The notes below the pieces were generated by a model. It did no database searches and was not told the DNA's origin. It was given only the letters and a program-made list of their open reading frames with translations. Both the position numbers and the translations under genes were made by a program. This document shows positions 1 to 6,200 of a DNA stretch of 64,000 nt, in pieces. Every line of letters starts with the position of its first letter. The first letter of the stretch is position 1. Origin of the DNA: Desulfitobacterium metallireducens DSM 15288 (lineage in GTDB: Bacteria > Bacillota > Desulfitobacteriia > Desulfitobacteriales > Desulfitobacteriaceae); the NCBI RefSeq assembly GCF_000231405.2, contig NZ_CP007032.1, forward strand, positions 2,790,001-2,854,000. Reading direction: 5' to 3'.

Positions 1-219
1 TGAATCTTGGATATCCGGTCGTTTGAAAAAATCCTCGCCGTATATTGTCATCATGTCCATGAAATTAGTGCCTAATTCAACATACTTCGTGATCAAGGCT
101 TCTTTAGAGGCTGCTGCCGCTCCGAACGTCTCAATTCTGGAATAATATTGATTGATAAAGTCCATAAAGACGACAGCGAGAATAAAAATAAGGACAAGGA
201 CTTTCTTCATTCTGCTCAT
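1..219 (-). CDS. N-terminal fragment of an unrecognised membrane-anchored protein
   Basis: The left edge of the window cuts this gene; 73 codons are visible on the minus strand and the frame stays open to base 1. It starts MSRMKKVLVLIFILAVVFMD, a short basic stretch followed by a hydrophobic segment, so a signal anchor is likely. The following residues (about 22-73) look extracytoplasmic and partly helical. A Met three codons later is an alternative start. An AAAGG ribosome site lies about 11 bases upstream of the first ATG. I do not recognise the family from this fragment. Confidence 0.55.
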   Translation of the reverse strand, partial: MSRMKKVLVLIFILAVVFMDFINQYYSRIETFGAAAASKEALITKYVELGTNFMDMMTIYGEDFFKRPDIQDS

Positions 220-302
220 CGGGTTATTACCTTTCGCAAATTCACCATTGATATAGTTATCTATATATTGTCGATTTCCTGCTAAAAAGAGCGAATTTTA
301 TA

Positions 303-332
303 AGCCCCAGAGAGAAAATTCTCTCTGGGGCT
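303..332 (-). terminator. Intrinsic terminator downstream of the amidase operon
   Basis: A perfect 12-bp stem (303-314 with 321-332) closes a 6-base AT loop. In the minus direction the stem is followed by TTATAAAATT, and in the plus direction by a weaker T-rich run. It lies just past the amidase stop codon and repeat copy 1, so it most likely ends the DUF1659-to-amidase transcript. It occupies the position that the shared hairpin takes in repeat copies 2-4, but its stem sequence is different. Confidence 0.75.
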
Positions 333-340
333 CAGTTTGT

Positions 341-383
341 TATTGTCAGAATTGTTCCCTATTGTGTGGAGATACGACCTCCA
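341..383 (-). repeat. 3'-end repeat family, copy 1 (diverged)
   Basis: The motif TATTGTCAGAATTGTTCCC is followed by a short inverted repeat around TACGAC. It matches the cores of the copies at 12551, 14760, 20262 and 24624. One stem pair has changed from G-C to A-T on both sides relative to the others. This copy overlaps the last codons and stop codon of the amidase, whereas the copies at 12551, 14760 and 20262 begin just after a stop codon. Confidence 0.75.
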
Positions 384-820
384 CACAGATTCTCTCGGAA
401 GAAGTCTGCTGGGAAATAGCGTCCCGGACATTCGGTAGCGGCCCCAGGGACTTCGCGGTGCAGCTCAATATCTTCGATACTGAGGCGGAACTCTGCCATC
501 AACGCTTTCACCTTCTCTATGAGGCCATTCATCTGAGCTTCCGGGACCTCCTCAAGTTCGCTAAAATTCCCGACTAAACAGACCCCGATCCCGATAAAAT
601 TGCGGTGCCCTACGTTACAATGAGCTCCGGGACGATAAAGCGGTCGCCCTTCCTCACAGTGTCCATCCGGAAGAATCACAAAATGGTAGCCAATATCACT
701 CCAGCCTCGGCTCAAATGCCATTCTCGAATCATCGCTGCATTTACAGGGATGGTATCTCTTCCTCGACGAACACTGACCGGACTTGCTGAATGATGAACT
801 ACGATTTTCTGCCAATCCAT
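359..820 (-). CDS. N-acetylmuramoyl-L-alanine amidase (T7-lysozyme/PGRP type)
   Basis: This 153-residue protein is a single Amidase_2 domain that cleaves the bond between muramic acid and the peptide stem. The predicted zinc ligands are visible: His in VVHHSASP near residue 9, His in LHREVPG near residue 121, and Cys in TECPGRYFP. The core GYHFVILPDG and GIGVCLVGNF motifs are present. No signal peptide or cell-wall module is seen, so release would need a holin, lysis or an unknown route. It is the last gene of the DUF1659-DUF2922-YvrJ operon. Its ATG follows the YvrJ TAA with no gap, and a GAGGAG ribosome site lies inside yvrJ. The final codons and the TAG are made of repeat copy 1. A phage-derived endolysin is an alternative origin. 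Confidence 0.9.
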   Translation of the reverse strand: MDWQKIVVHHSASPVSVRRGRDTIPVNAAMIREWHLSRGWSDIGYHFVILPDGHCEEGRPLYRPGAHCNVGHRNFIGIGVCLVGNFSELEEVPEAQMNGLIEKVKALMAEFRLSIEDIELHREVPGAATECPGRYFPADFFRENLCGGRISTQ

Positions 821-982
821 TTATTTGACCTCTCCTCTCACTTCCAGGACGGCTATGGCCTTGGCTAGCTCTGTAATGCTTGTAGATAGATCGTTCAGTT
901 TCCCTTCGATCCGCACCAGAAGATAGGCGCTGACCACGATGGGAAACCCGAAATTTCCAATCATTGTTAAGATCTCCTCCAT
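821..982 (-). CDS. yvrJ: YvrJ family protein (53 aa)
   Basis: This short gene reads MEEILTMIGNFGFPIVVSAY at its start. The MEEI, GNFGFP and LLVRIEGKL signature is typical of the YvrJ family of small single-span membrane proteins. Residues about 5-23 are hydrophobic and the rest is a charged helix. It is directly coupled to the amidase (TAA immediately followed by ATG). An AGGAGG-type site precedes the ATG. The function of the family is not known. YvrJ, DUF2922 and DUF1659 commonly occur together in Firmicutes, which supports the call. Confidence 0.85.
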   Translation of the reverse strand: MEEILTMIGNFGFPIVVSAYLLVRIEGKLNDLSTSITELAKAIAVLEVRGEVK

Positions 983-1123
983 GCCTTAACCTCCTCTCTC
1001 CTCAATTTATACTCAAACTTCTCTGCTCCTGTGCATCCTTTAGATGAAAGAAAGAGCTGAGGGAAGGAAGGTAATAAAGCTTATACCCCTCACCTTTCCT
1101 TCACTTCTCACTCAGCCTTTCGC
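983..1123 (-). other. Intra-operon spacer with possible hairpin
   Basis: These 141 bases separate DUF2922 from yvrJ. They hold the yvrJ ribosome site (GAGGAG) at the yvrJ side. An imperfect inverted repeat pairs GAAGGAAAGGT-like and ACCTTCCTTC-like arms at about 1054-1104. It could be an attenuating or processing hairpin; no T-run of terminator quality follows it. I see no gene here. Confidence 0.35.
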
Positions 1124-1363
1124 TTAAGCGACCGGAGCATCATAAAGGTCGTCCGTTACGGTATCCACGATCTTTACATCCCGCTTGGAAATCCATGCTC
1201 CACCCGGGCCGGTGAAGATGTTCTTAGCAATGATCAGATCCATTGCCGCTTCAATCTCCGCTGCTGTGATCCCCTCTTTGGGATCGGATAAGGTAAGACT
1301 CACTGCTCCCCCTAAAGCATTCGTAAAGGTCATTCTTAAAACTTTTCTACTGGTTGTTGCCAT
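1124..1363 (-). CDS. DUF2922 domain protein
   Basis: This 79-residue protein matches the DUF2922 family: an N-terminal strand KVLRMTFTNALGG, then SLTLSDPKEGITAAEIEAAM and a C-terminal part ending DLYDAPVA. It has no signal peptide or membrane segment. An AAAGGAGG site lies 8 bases before the ATG. It sits between DUF1659 (upstream, 19 bases) and yvrJ, the usual company of this family. The function is unknown. The three small proteins and the amidase probably share one transcript from the promoter at 1766-1794. Confidence 0.85.
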   Translation of the reverse strand: MATTSRKVLRMTFTNALGGAVSLTLSDPKEGITAAEIEAAMDLIIAKNIFTGPGGAWISKRDVKIVDTVTDDLYDAPVA

Positions 1364-1382
1364 TTAAAATTCCTCCTTTCTT

Positions 1383-1613
1383 TTACGCGATATTGACGAG
1401 TTCGAAACGATTGTCACGACGCACCTCAGTGACCGGATATTGCTGTAAAGCATAAAGTGCATTGGCGACATCAAAGACATCTTGATCCGGGGCTGCCACT
1501 ACGACATTGGCATGGCTTCGTTGGCGCAGGACTGGAGCGCCTAATTGGCTTAAACCAACCTGAAGGGTCACGACCATGATAGAGTCTTTGGCTGTTGACA
1601 TTACGGCCATCAT
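1383..1613 (-). CDS. DUF1659 domain protein
   Basis: This 76-residue protein carries the DUF1659 pattern: an N-terminal TLQVGLSQLGAPVLRQRSHANV-like region and a C-terminal ALYALQQYPVTEVRRDNRFE part. The two ATGs at 1611-1613 and 1608-1610 are 5 and 8 bases behind GGAGG. An in-frame GTG at 1619 overlaps that ribosome site and is an unlikely start. It is the first gene of the DUF1659-DUF2922-yvrJ-amidase operon. A structured leader with an intrinsic terminator lies directly upstream, so its expression is probably attenuated. The function of the family is unknown. Confidence 0.8.
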   Translation of the reverse strand: MMAVMSTAKDSIMVVTLQVGLSQLGAPVLRQRSHANVVVAAPDQDVFDVANALYALQQYPVTEVRRDNRFELVNIA

Positions 1614-1641
1614 TAACACCTCCTTTTCAATAGCTTCAACC

Positions 1642-1759
1642 GATGTTCTCTACGTAAAAAAGCAGCCGGACCTGCCGACTGCTTTTCACAAGGGATATTC
1701 ACGTATCTCCGGGCAGGAAGAGTTCGTGAACCGTTCCCCTGCCCGAGAACATCTGTTCT
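1642..1759 (-). ncRNA. Structured cis-regulatory leader of the DUF1659 operon (class unknown)
   Basis: Seen in the sequence, in RNA order: GATGTTCTC (1753-1745) can pair perfectly with GAGAACATC (1650-1642), which encloses the element. Inside, GGGCAGG (1744-1738) pairs with CCTGCCC (1717-1711). The loop of that hairpin contains TTCACG (1730-1725), complementary to CGTGAA (1703-1698) just 3' of the stem, giving a possible pseudoknot. The intrinsic terminator follows. The nested stem, pseudoknot and terminator resemble a riboswitch or other attenuator. I could not match it to a class I know. The start of the RNA is inferred from the promoter. Confidence 0.55.
1655..1683 (-). terminator. Attenuator hairpin in the DUF1659 leader
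   Basis: A 9-bp stem (1661-1669 with 1675-1683, one G-T pair) closes a 5-base loop. It is followed in the minus direction by six T residues (1655-1660). It lies between the promoter and the first gene, about 45 bases before the start codon, so it should act on the operon as an attenuator rather than end an upstream gene. Confidence 0.75.
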
Positions 1760-1765
1760 GTTATT

Positions 1766-1794
1766 AGTTTATCCAACTGAGCTCAATCTGTCAA
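1766..1794 (-). promoter_or_regulatory. Sigma-A-type promoter of the DUF1659 operon
   Basis: TTGACA (1794-1789), a 17-base spacer and TAAACT (1771-1766) read toward the operon. The -35 is a perfect consensus. It lies within direct repeat A of the toxin-antitoxin-flanking pair. The corresponding hexamers of repeat B (TTGCTA and TATTGA) are much weaker. Confidence 0.75.
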
Positions 1795-1820
1795 TAGATG
1801 ACCTCGCGATGGGTGATGAA
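1770..1820 (-). repeat. 51-bp direct repeat A flanking the toxin-antitoxin pair
   Basis: It aligns without gaps to 2678-2728 with 41 of 51 bases identical, starting TATCCAACTG and ending near GGGTGATG. The two copies lie on either side of the HepT/MntA genes. It overlaps the DUF1659-operon promoter. Confidence 0.7.
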
Positions 1821-1909
1821 TTGTCACTCTGCCTGTTCTTAATTACAGGTGATCGGGCTTTGTGCTATAAAATCTATGAGTTGGACAGTCCCCGCCAGCG
1901 TTGGAGGAA

Positions 1910-2308
1910 TTAGCTGAAACACCTTGTATTGATTCTCTTCAGTAATTCCGTAAGTGCAAAGATATATTTTTCTTGTATATTATGACATATATCTTTAGCT
2001 AATTGCTGGCTATAGATATGTACCGTTGAATTCCTGTCACTTAGCATCGCGAGCCATAATTCTTCATCCTGTATAAGGTCGGCTGCAAAGGCTTCGCGTA
2101 ATACCGTCTTAGGAGAATTTAGTCCCGTCAAACCCTCATCTTCAAAAACGATCTTCAAAGTTTTCCACGCTAGCTCAAAGGTAAACTCAAAACGCTGTAT
2201 CAATCCGTCTCCTGCTAGCTCATCAGATTCATCATATTTAGCAATACCTTCATTAAGTCTGGCTAGAGCATTTTGAAAGTTATTGAATTTTTGTTTTGGA
2301 TCGCTCAT
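1910..2308 (-). CDS. hepT: HepT-type HEPN toxin (HI0074-like substrate-binding partner)
   Basis: This 132-residue all-helical protein matches the nucleotidyltransferase substrate-binding family. It contains RNSTVHIY near residues 92-99, an exact R-x4-H-x-Y motif that forms the RNase site of HEPN toxins of the HepT type. In studied systems the Tyr is AMPylated by the partner MntA to neutralise the toxin. The gene overlaps the 3' end of the nucleotidyltransferase gene by 29 bases and is translated after it, so the antitoxin comes first. An AAGGGG sequence 9 bases upstream serves as ribosome site. A plain binding partner without toxicity is the alternative. Confidence 0.85.
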   Translation of the reverse strand: MSDPKQKFNNFQNALARLNEGIAKYDESDELAGDGLIQRFEFTFELAWKTLKIVFEDEGLTGLNSPKTVLREAFAADLIQDEELWLAMLSDRNSTVHIYSQQLAKDICHNIQEKYIFALTELLKRINTRCFS

Positions 2309-2594
2309 ATAAGATTACCCCTTCTCTCTCGATATTTCTCAATAATTTAGGGTCACTTTGTTTTTCTATTATAACAACGTCTATTTTTAAGAGTGTATCA
2401 AGATCATCGAAATCGCTGGTTAACAGCCCTCTGTTACTAAACTCTGGTAATGGAAAAATCGCTAAATCTATATCGCTTTTTGGCTTATTATCCCCTCTTG
2501 CCCTTGAACCGAAAAGGACTATCTTTTCGATATCATAGTCTTGACCGATTCGTTGTATATTTTGAATAAGCCTCTTATCTAAATCAATAGTCAT
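2280..2594 (-). CDS. mntA: MntA-type minimal nucleotidyltransferase antitoxin
   Basis: This 104-residue protein is a minimal nucleotidyltransferase. The sequence GSRARGDNKPKSDID fits GS-x10-DxD exactly, giving the two catalytic Asp residues, and a third acidic position is likely in KIDVVII near residue 74. It should AMPylate and so silence the overlapping HepT toxin. A GGAGGGG site precedes the ATG. The promoter at 2640-2645 sits inside an inverted repeat, which suggests autoregulation. The gene pair is bracketed by 51-bp direct repeats. Confidence 0.88.
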   Translation of the reverse strand: MTIDLDKRLIQNIQRIGQDYDIEKIVLFGSRARGDNKPKSDIDLAIFPLPEFSNRGLLTSDFDDLDTLLKIDVVIIEKQSDPKLLRNIEREGVILYERSKTKIQ

Positions 2595-2630
2595 GTATAC
2601 CCCTCCTCAGCAGGATATCTGTATAAAAAA

Positions 2631-2662
2631 TTTAACCATATTATACCATCAATATGGTTAAA
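2631..2662 (-). promoter_or_regulatory. mntA-hepT promoter within an operator-like palindrome
   Basis: A perfect 12-bp inverted repeat (2631-2642 and 2651-2662, 8-base spacer) overlaps a TATAAT -10 box (2645-2640). The box is preceded by TGG, an extended -10. The -35 is poor. The palindrome centred on the -10 is the expected layout for autoregulation by the toxin-antitoxin complex. Confidence 0.6.
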
Positions 2663-2677
2663 GATATAGTTACTCAA

Positions 2678-2728
2678 TATCCAACTGGGCTCAATTTAGC
2701 AATAGGCGGCCTCACGAGGGGTGATGGA
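2678..2728 (-). repeat. 51-bp direct repeat B flanking the toxin-antitoxin pair
   Basis: This is the partner of 1770-1820 (41 of 51 identical, no gaps). It begins a few bases after the XRE gene stop codon and ends before the mntA promoter palindrome. Confidence 0.7.
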
Positions 2729-2734
2729 TCTACA

Positions 2735-2965
2735 CTACACTTTGCCTTCCGTTTCCTCCTCCAGTAGAGATTTCCAAGGGGTTCCCACCACCTCAGCGAT
2801 CCGCATCGCCCAGGTGGCATTCATCTCCCGTCGTCCCCGTTCCAAATCACTAATAATACTTGGTGAAATTTGCGTGCGCTCAGCTAGCTCTTTCTGAGTC
2901 GCGATTCCCGCCTTTAACCGTGAAATCCTCAGTTTTCCTCCCCCATAAAATACGTTCTTTTCCAT
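2735..2965 (-). CDS. XRE-family transcriptional regulator (small HTH)
   Basis: The 76-residue product is one Cro/C1-type helix-turn-helix: LRISRLKAGIATQKELAERT, then QISPSIISDLERGRREM, typical of helices 2-3. I chose the ATG at 2963-2965 because a GGGGAG site lies 7 bases upstream. The frame stays open for 40 more codons, but that part crosses the promoter and palindromes. It is monocistronic, with a consensus-like promoter holding two palindromes, so it is probably autoregulated. It may also control neighbours such as the toxin-antitoxin pair; this is inference. Confidence 0.85.
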   Translation of the reverse strand: MEKNVFYGGGKLRISRLKAGIATQKELAERTQISPSIISDLERGRREMNATWAMRIAEVVGTPWKSLLEEETEGKV

Positions 2966-3031
2966 CCATTCGCTCCCCTCTCTCCACCAGGTTATCTTTG
3001 CGCCGCGAATATTAATGTTAATAATCTGCAT

Positions 3032-3085
3032 ATTATAGAATATATGTTCTATAATCATTCTATCTAAAGAACATGTTCGCGTCAA
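3032..3085 (-). promoter_or_regulatory. XRE promoter with two operator-like palindromes
   Basis: TTGACG (3085-3080), 17 bases and TAGAAT (3062-3057) form a near-consensus promoter. GAACATGTTC (3069-3078) lies in the spacer. A 9-bp inverted repeat with a 6-base spacer, arms ATTATAGAA and TTCTATAAT (3032-3040 and 3047-3055), covers the predicted start site. The two share the AGAACAT/ATGTTCT core. This arrangement fits autorepression. Confidence 0.7.
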
Positions 3086-3126
3086 TTATTATTTTCGTTC
3101 CCGTTTCTTAAGTATCCTTCCGCAAT

Positions 3127-3179
3127 AAAAAAACGAAAGGAAGTGTCGCCAACTCCATTAAAAGCAGTTTTGCGACACT
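3127..3179 (-). terminator. Terminator of the large CWB2 beta-helix gene
   Basis: An 8-bp stem (3142-3149 with 3172-3179) closes a 22-base loop. It is followed in the minus direction by CTTTCG and then seven T residues (3127-3133). Confidence 0.65.
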
Positions 3180-3203
3180 CCCCAAAGCTTGATTGGGTTC
3201 TTA

Positions 3204-6200
3204 TTAATTTAGAGATACCTTATTTGTATCAGTAATATCTGTCACTAATCTACCCGTTTCACTTCTGAACACTTTAAGATAATTTCCTACTACATTTGAA
3301 AAGTTATTCCCATTTATAGTTGTAACTACGACCGCAGGAGCGGGATACACATCAACAGTAACAGCGCCTTCACTATACTTACCTGTAAATGTATTTCCAA
3401 TAACTGTGTTAGCGGTTCCCCATCCTGCATTGAGATAGACTGCAAGTGCCGTATTCCCATTCGTATTAGCATTCATAATGTTATCACTGACCGTTACATC
3501 ACCAATACCAGCATCACAATTAACACCATATCCAGTTTCTCCAATATTAATGGCAAAGCTGTCTACCGTTGAGCCATTTGAGCCTGCAATTAAGTGGATT
3601 TCCCCACTGATTATCGATTGATGATCTGCAGCCCCTTGTAATGTCACCTTTTTATTCACAGCGATATCCCCATTGTAAGTTCCAGGTGTCACGTAAATTA
3701 TATCTCCCTCATCTGCCGCCGCAATTGCAGCTTGGATAGTTGAAAAGTTTTGGGATTGACCATTTTTTGTAATGACCGCAGCATTTGTTAATGATTGGTT
3801 CGACCAAATATTTACAGATTTATCTGTAATAAAATAGTTGGTATATCCAGCTGCAATTATTTCAACTGTTGCTGATGCTGTTACATGAGCACCATCCGAC
3901 CAAATTTGGGTGGGTTCAGCGAGTACACCATCACCGCTCAACGCAAATGCTGAAGGTGTTGTAACTCCGCTCCCAGGATCAACATTAACCGCGCCCCATT
4001 CATTACCACTCGTATACAAGTTCTTGGCCACGATTGTTGAACCATTTACTATCAACCCAGCTCCTAATCCATTCTTAATAGTTACATCATTCAAAATCGC
4101 ATATGCATTATTATAGGTATTTACTGCATGAGATTTTTGATCCGCATCGATCACGAGATTCGAAAGGGTAACAGGAGCTTCTTTCGTCCCCGCATAAATT
4201 GCAAGAAGGTGTTTAGAACCATTTTCTGTACTCCATGGAACATTAGCCGCTTTTAAAGTCACGTCTCCCATTCCTTCAAGAGTAACTGGAACTGTAATAT
4301 TGAGCTCTTTTGAAAGTTCATATGTTCCTGGTGCAACGATAATCCTCTCGCTAGCAGTCGCGGTACTGATTGCTTCTTCTAATTGGGCCACGTTCGTAAC
4401 ATATTCATCAATCTTTTGATAAGGGCTTACATAGGTCACTCCATCAACAATGACTTTATTATCTTTACATTCCGACCAATATGCTAAATTATTGAAATTG
4501 ATATACTTCCCAAAATTGTCTTTATTCACTGCAACACCATTAATCTTATTTTCAGCATCTAAGGTGAATGTTTGATTTAATCTCGCAGCAATAATTTTGG
4601 TCTTATCAGTAACATTATTAAAATTATTTCCGTTGACGTTTACTTCGGTATATGGGGTTTCTTTTCTATCAGTACTTCCCCAATACGTATTTCCTATTGC
4701 ATAACCCTTAATATTTTCCCATGTGTTATTCGCAATTGTGATATTACTCGCTTTAACTCCATCTAAGGCTACAGATGCATAATTAAATAGATTGTTCTCA
4801 ACCAAAATTGCCTTTGTCCCGTCGGTTCCTGCACCATTAAAATACAAGGAACCCCCTTCGTCAGCAAGGCTAGAGCTATTCGGTGTAAATGTACAATCGC
4901 GAATCGTAAATTTCTTATCTCCAACTACTTCAATTGTTTTATTCACATCAACTTTAGGCGTAAGGGTTAAACCTTCGATAGTTACATTATCACCCCAAAC
5001 TGTGATCAGGTTTTGAGAAGCCCAACTGCCATTTGGCGTAACATCAGAACTCGTGAGAACAGGATCTCCAATACCGATAATCGTTAAATTATTCGCGCTA
5101 ATTGGCATACACCAACCCGCCTGTCCAGAACTGGTTACGACTTGACCATTGCTATCTCGCAATGTAGTTGTATCCCTTGGTATATCAAATGGACCAGCCC
5201 CAATAACCCATGTTTGTCCGTCTGCTTGGCCCTTGATCGCAGCTTTTAGTTCATCTACAGTAGAAATAAACTGGGTTCCAGCAGGATATCCCGCAACATA
5301 TTTAACAAGAGGAACTCTCCATTTTGCCGTATATTGTGCACCGAAAGTACGGGATTGGATGATCACGTAAGACGGTGCAGATACGCCATCAAAGCCTTCA
5401 TCTGTTTTAATCGTGTATTCTCGGACTAAAATCCCATCGATATATTGAGAGATCTTACCCGAATCATAAACCATTTTTAGAGTATGGATTCCTTTCTCTA
5501 CATTTACATTCTCTTGAGTAAGAGGAATCCAATTTCCGTCTCCGGTACTATCCCAAGATTCCCAACCTTTAGTTTTGGTGGTAGGATCATTTCTGAATTG
5601 AAGGATTGCCCAATCAAGCACATTGTTTTGAGTCGATTGTACTCCATTGACACCATCAACCTGAACCCACATTGATGTTCTTACACCCGTTCCGTTTAAT
5701 AATTGATCGGTTAATTCGATTTGCGTTTCAACTTGCCATTGATCTGTCAACCCGACATTTGTTGCAGTACCACGACCTTGCCAGTCGTACCAGCTGTTCG
5801 AATTTTGTTGAGCAGATGTTGTGGTCGTAATCCAACCGTTAGATTGATCCCAACTTGCAGGTTCTGTTCTATCTTTTTTCCATTCTCCTAGACTTGCCTC
5901 AGCCATTGATTTCACATGGGTTATAGCATTTTTTAATAAATTTACAGTGTTTTGTAATGCTGCATTCGCCGCATCAATATTGCCTTGATTCCAAGGTCTA
6001 ACTCGAGAAGCCGCTAAAACCGCATCCATTGCATCAGTTACAGCTATAAACTCAGCGTCTGTATCGTGACCACCCGCATGCATGTACTCACTCAACGTGG
6101 CATCTGCTTCAGTAAAATCAGGACGATATAACGTAATGGATGGTTCTTGTACCTGAAGTATGGGGCCATTTCCGTCACTATCCCCGATCACCTTAAAATC

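Noticed and set aside
3069-3078. LexA box at the XRE promoter
   Set aside because: GAACATGTTC lacks the four-base spacer of the GAAC-N4-GTTC consensus.
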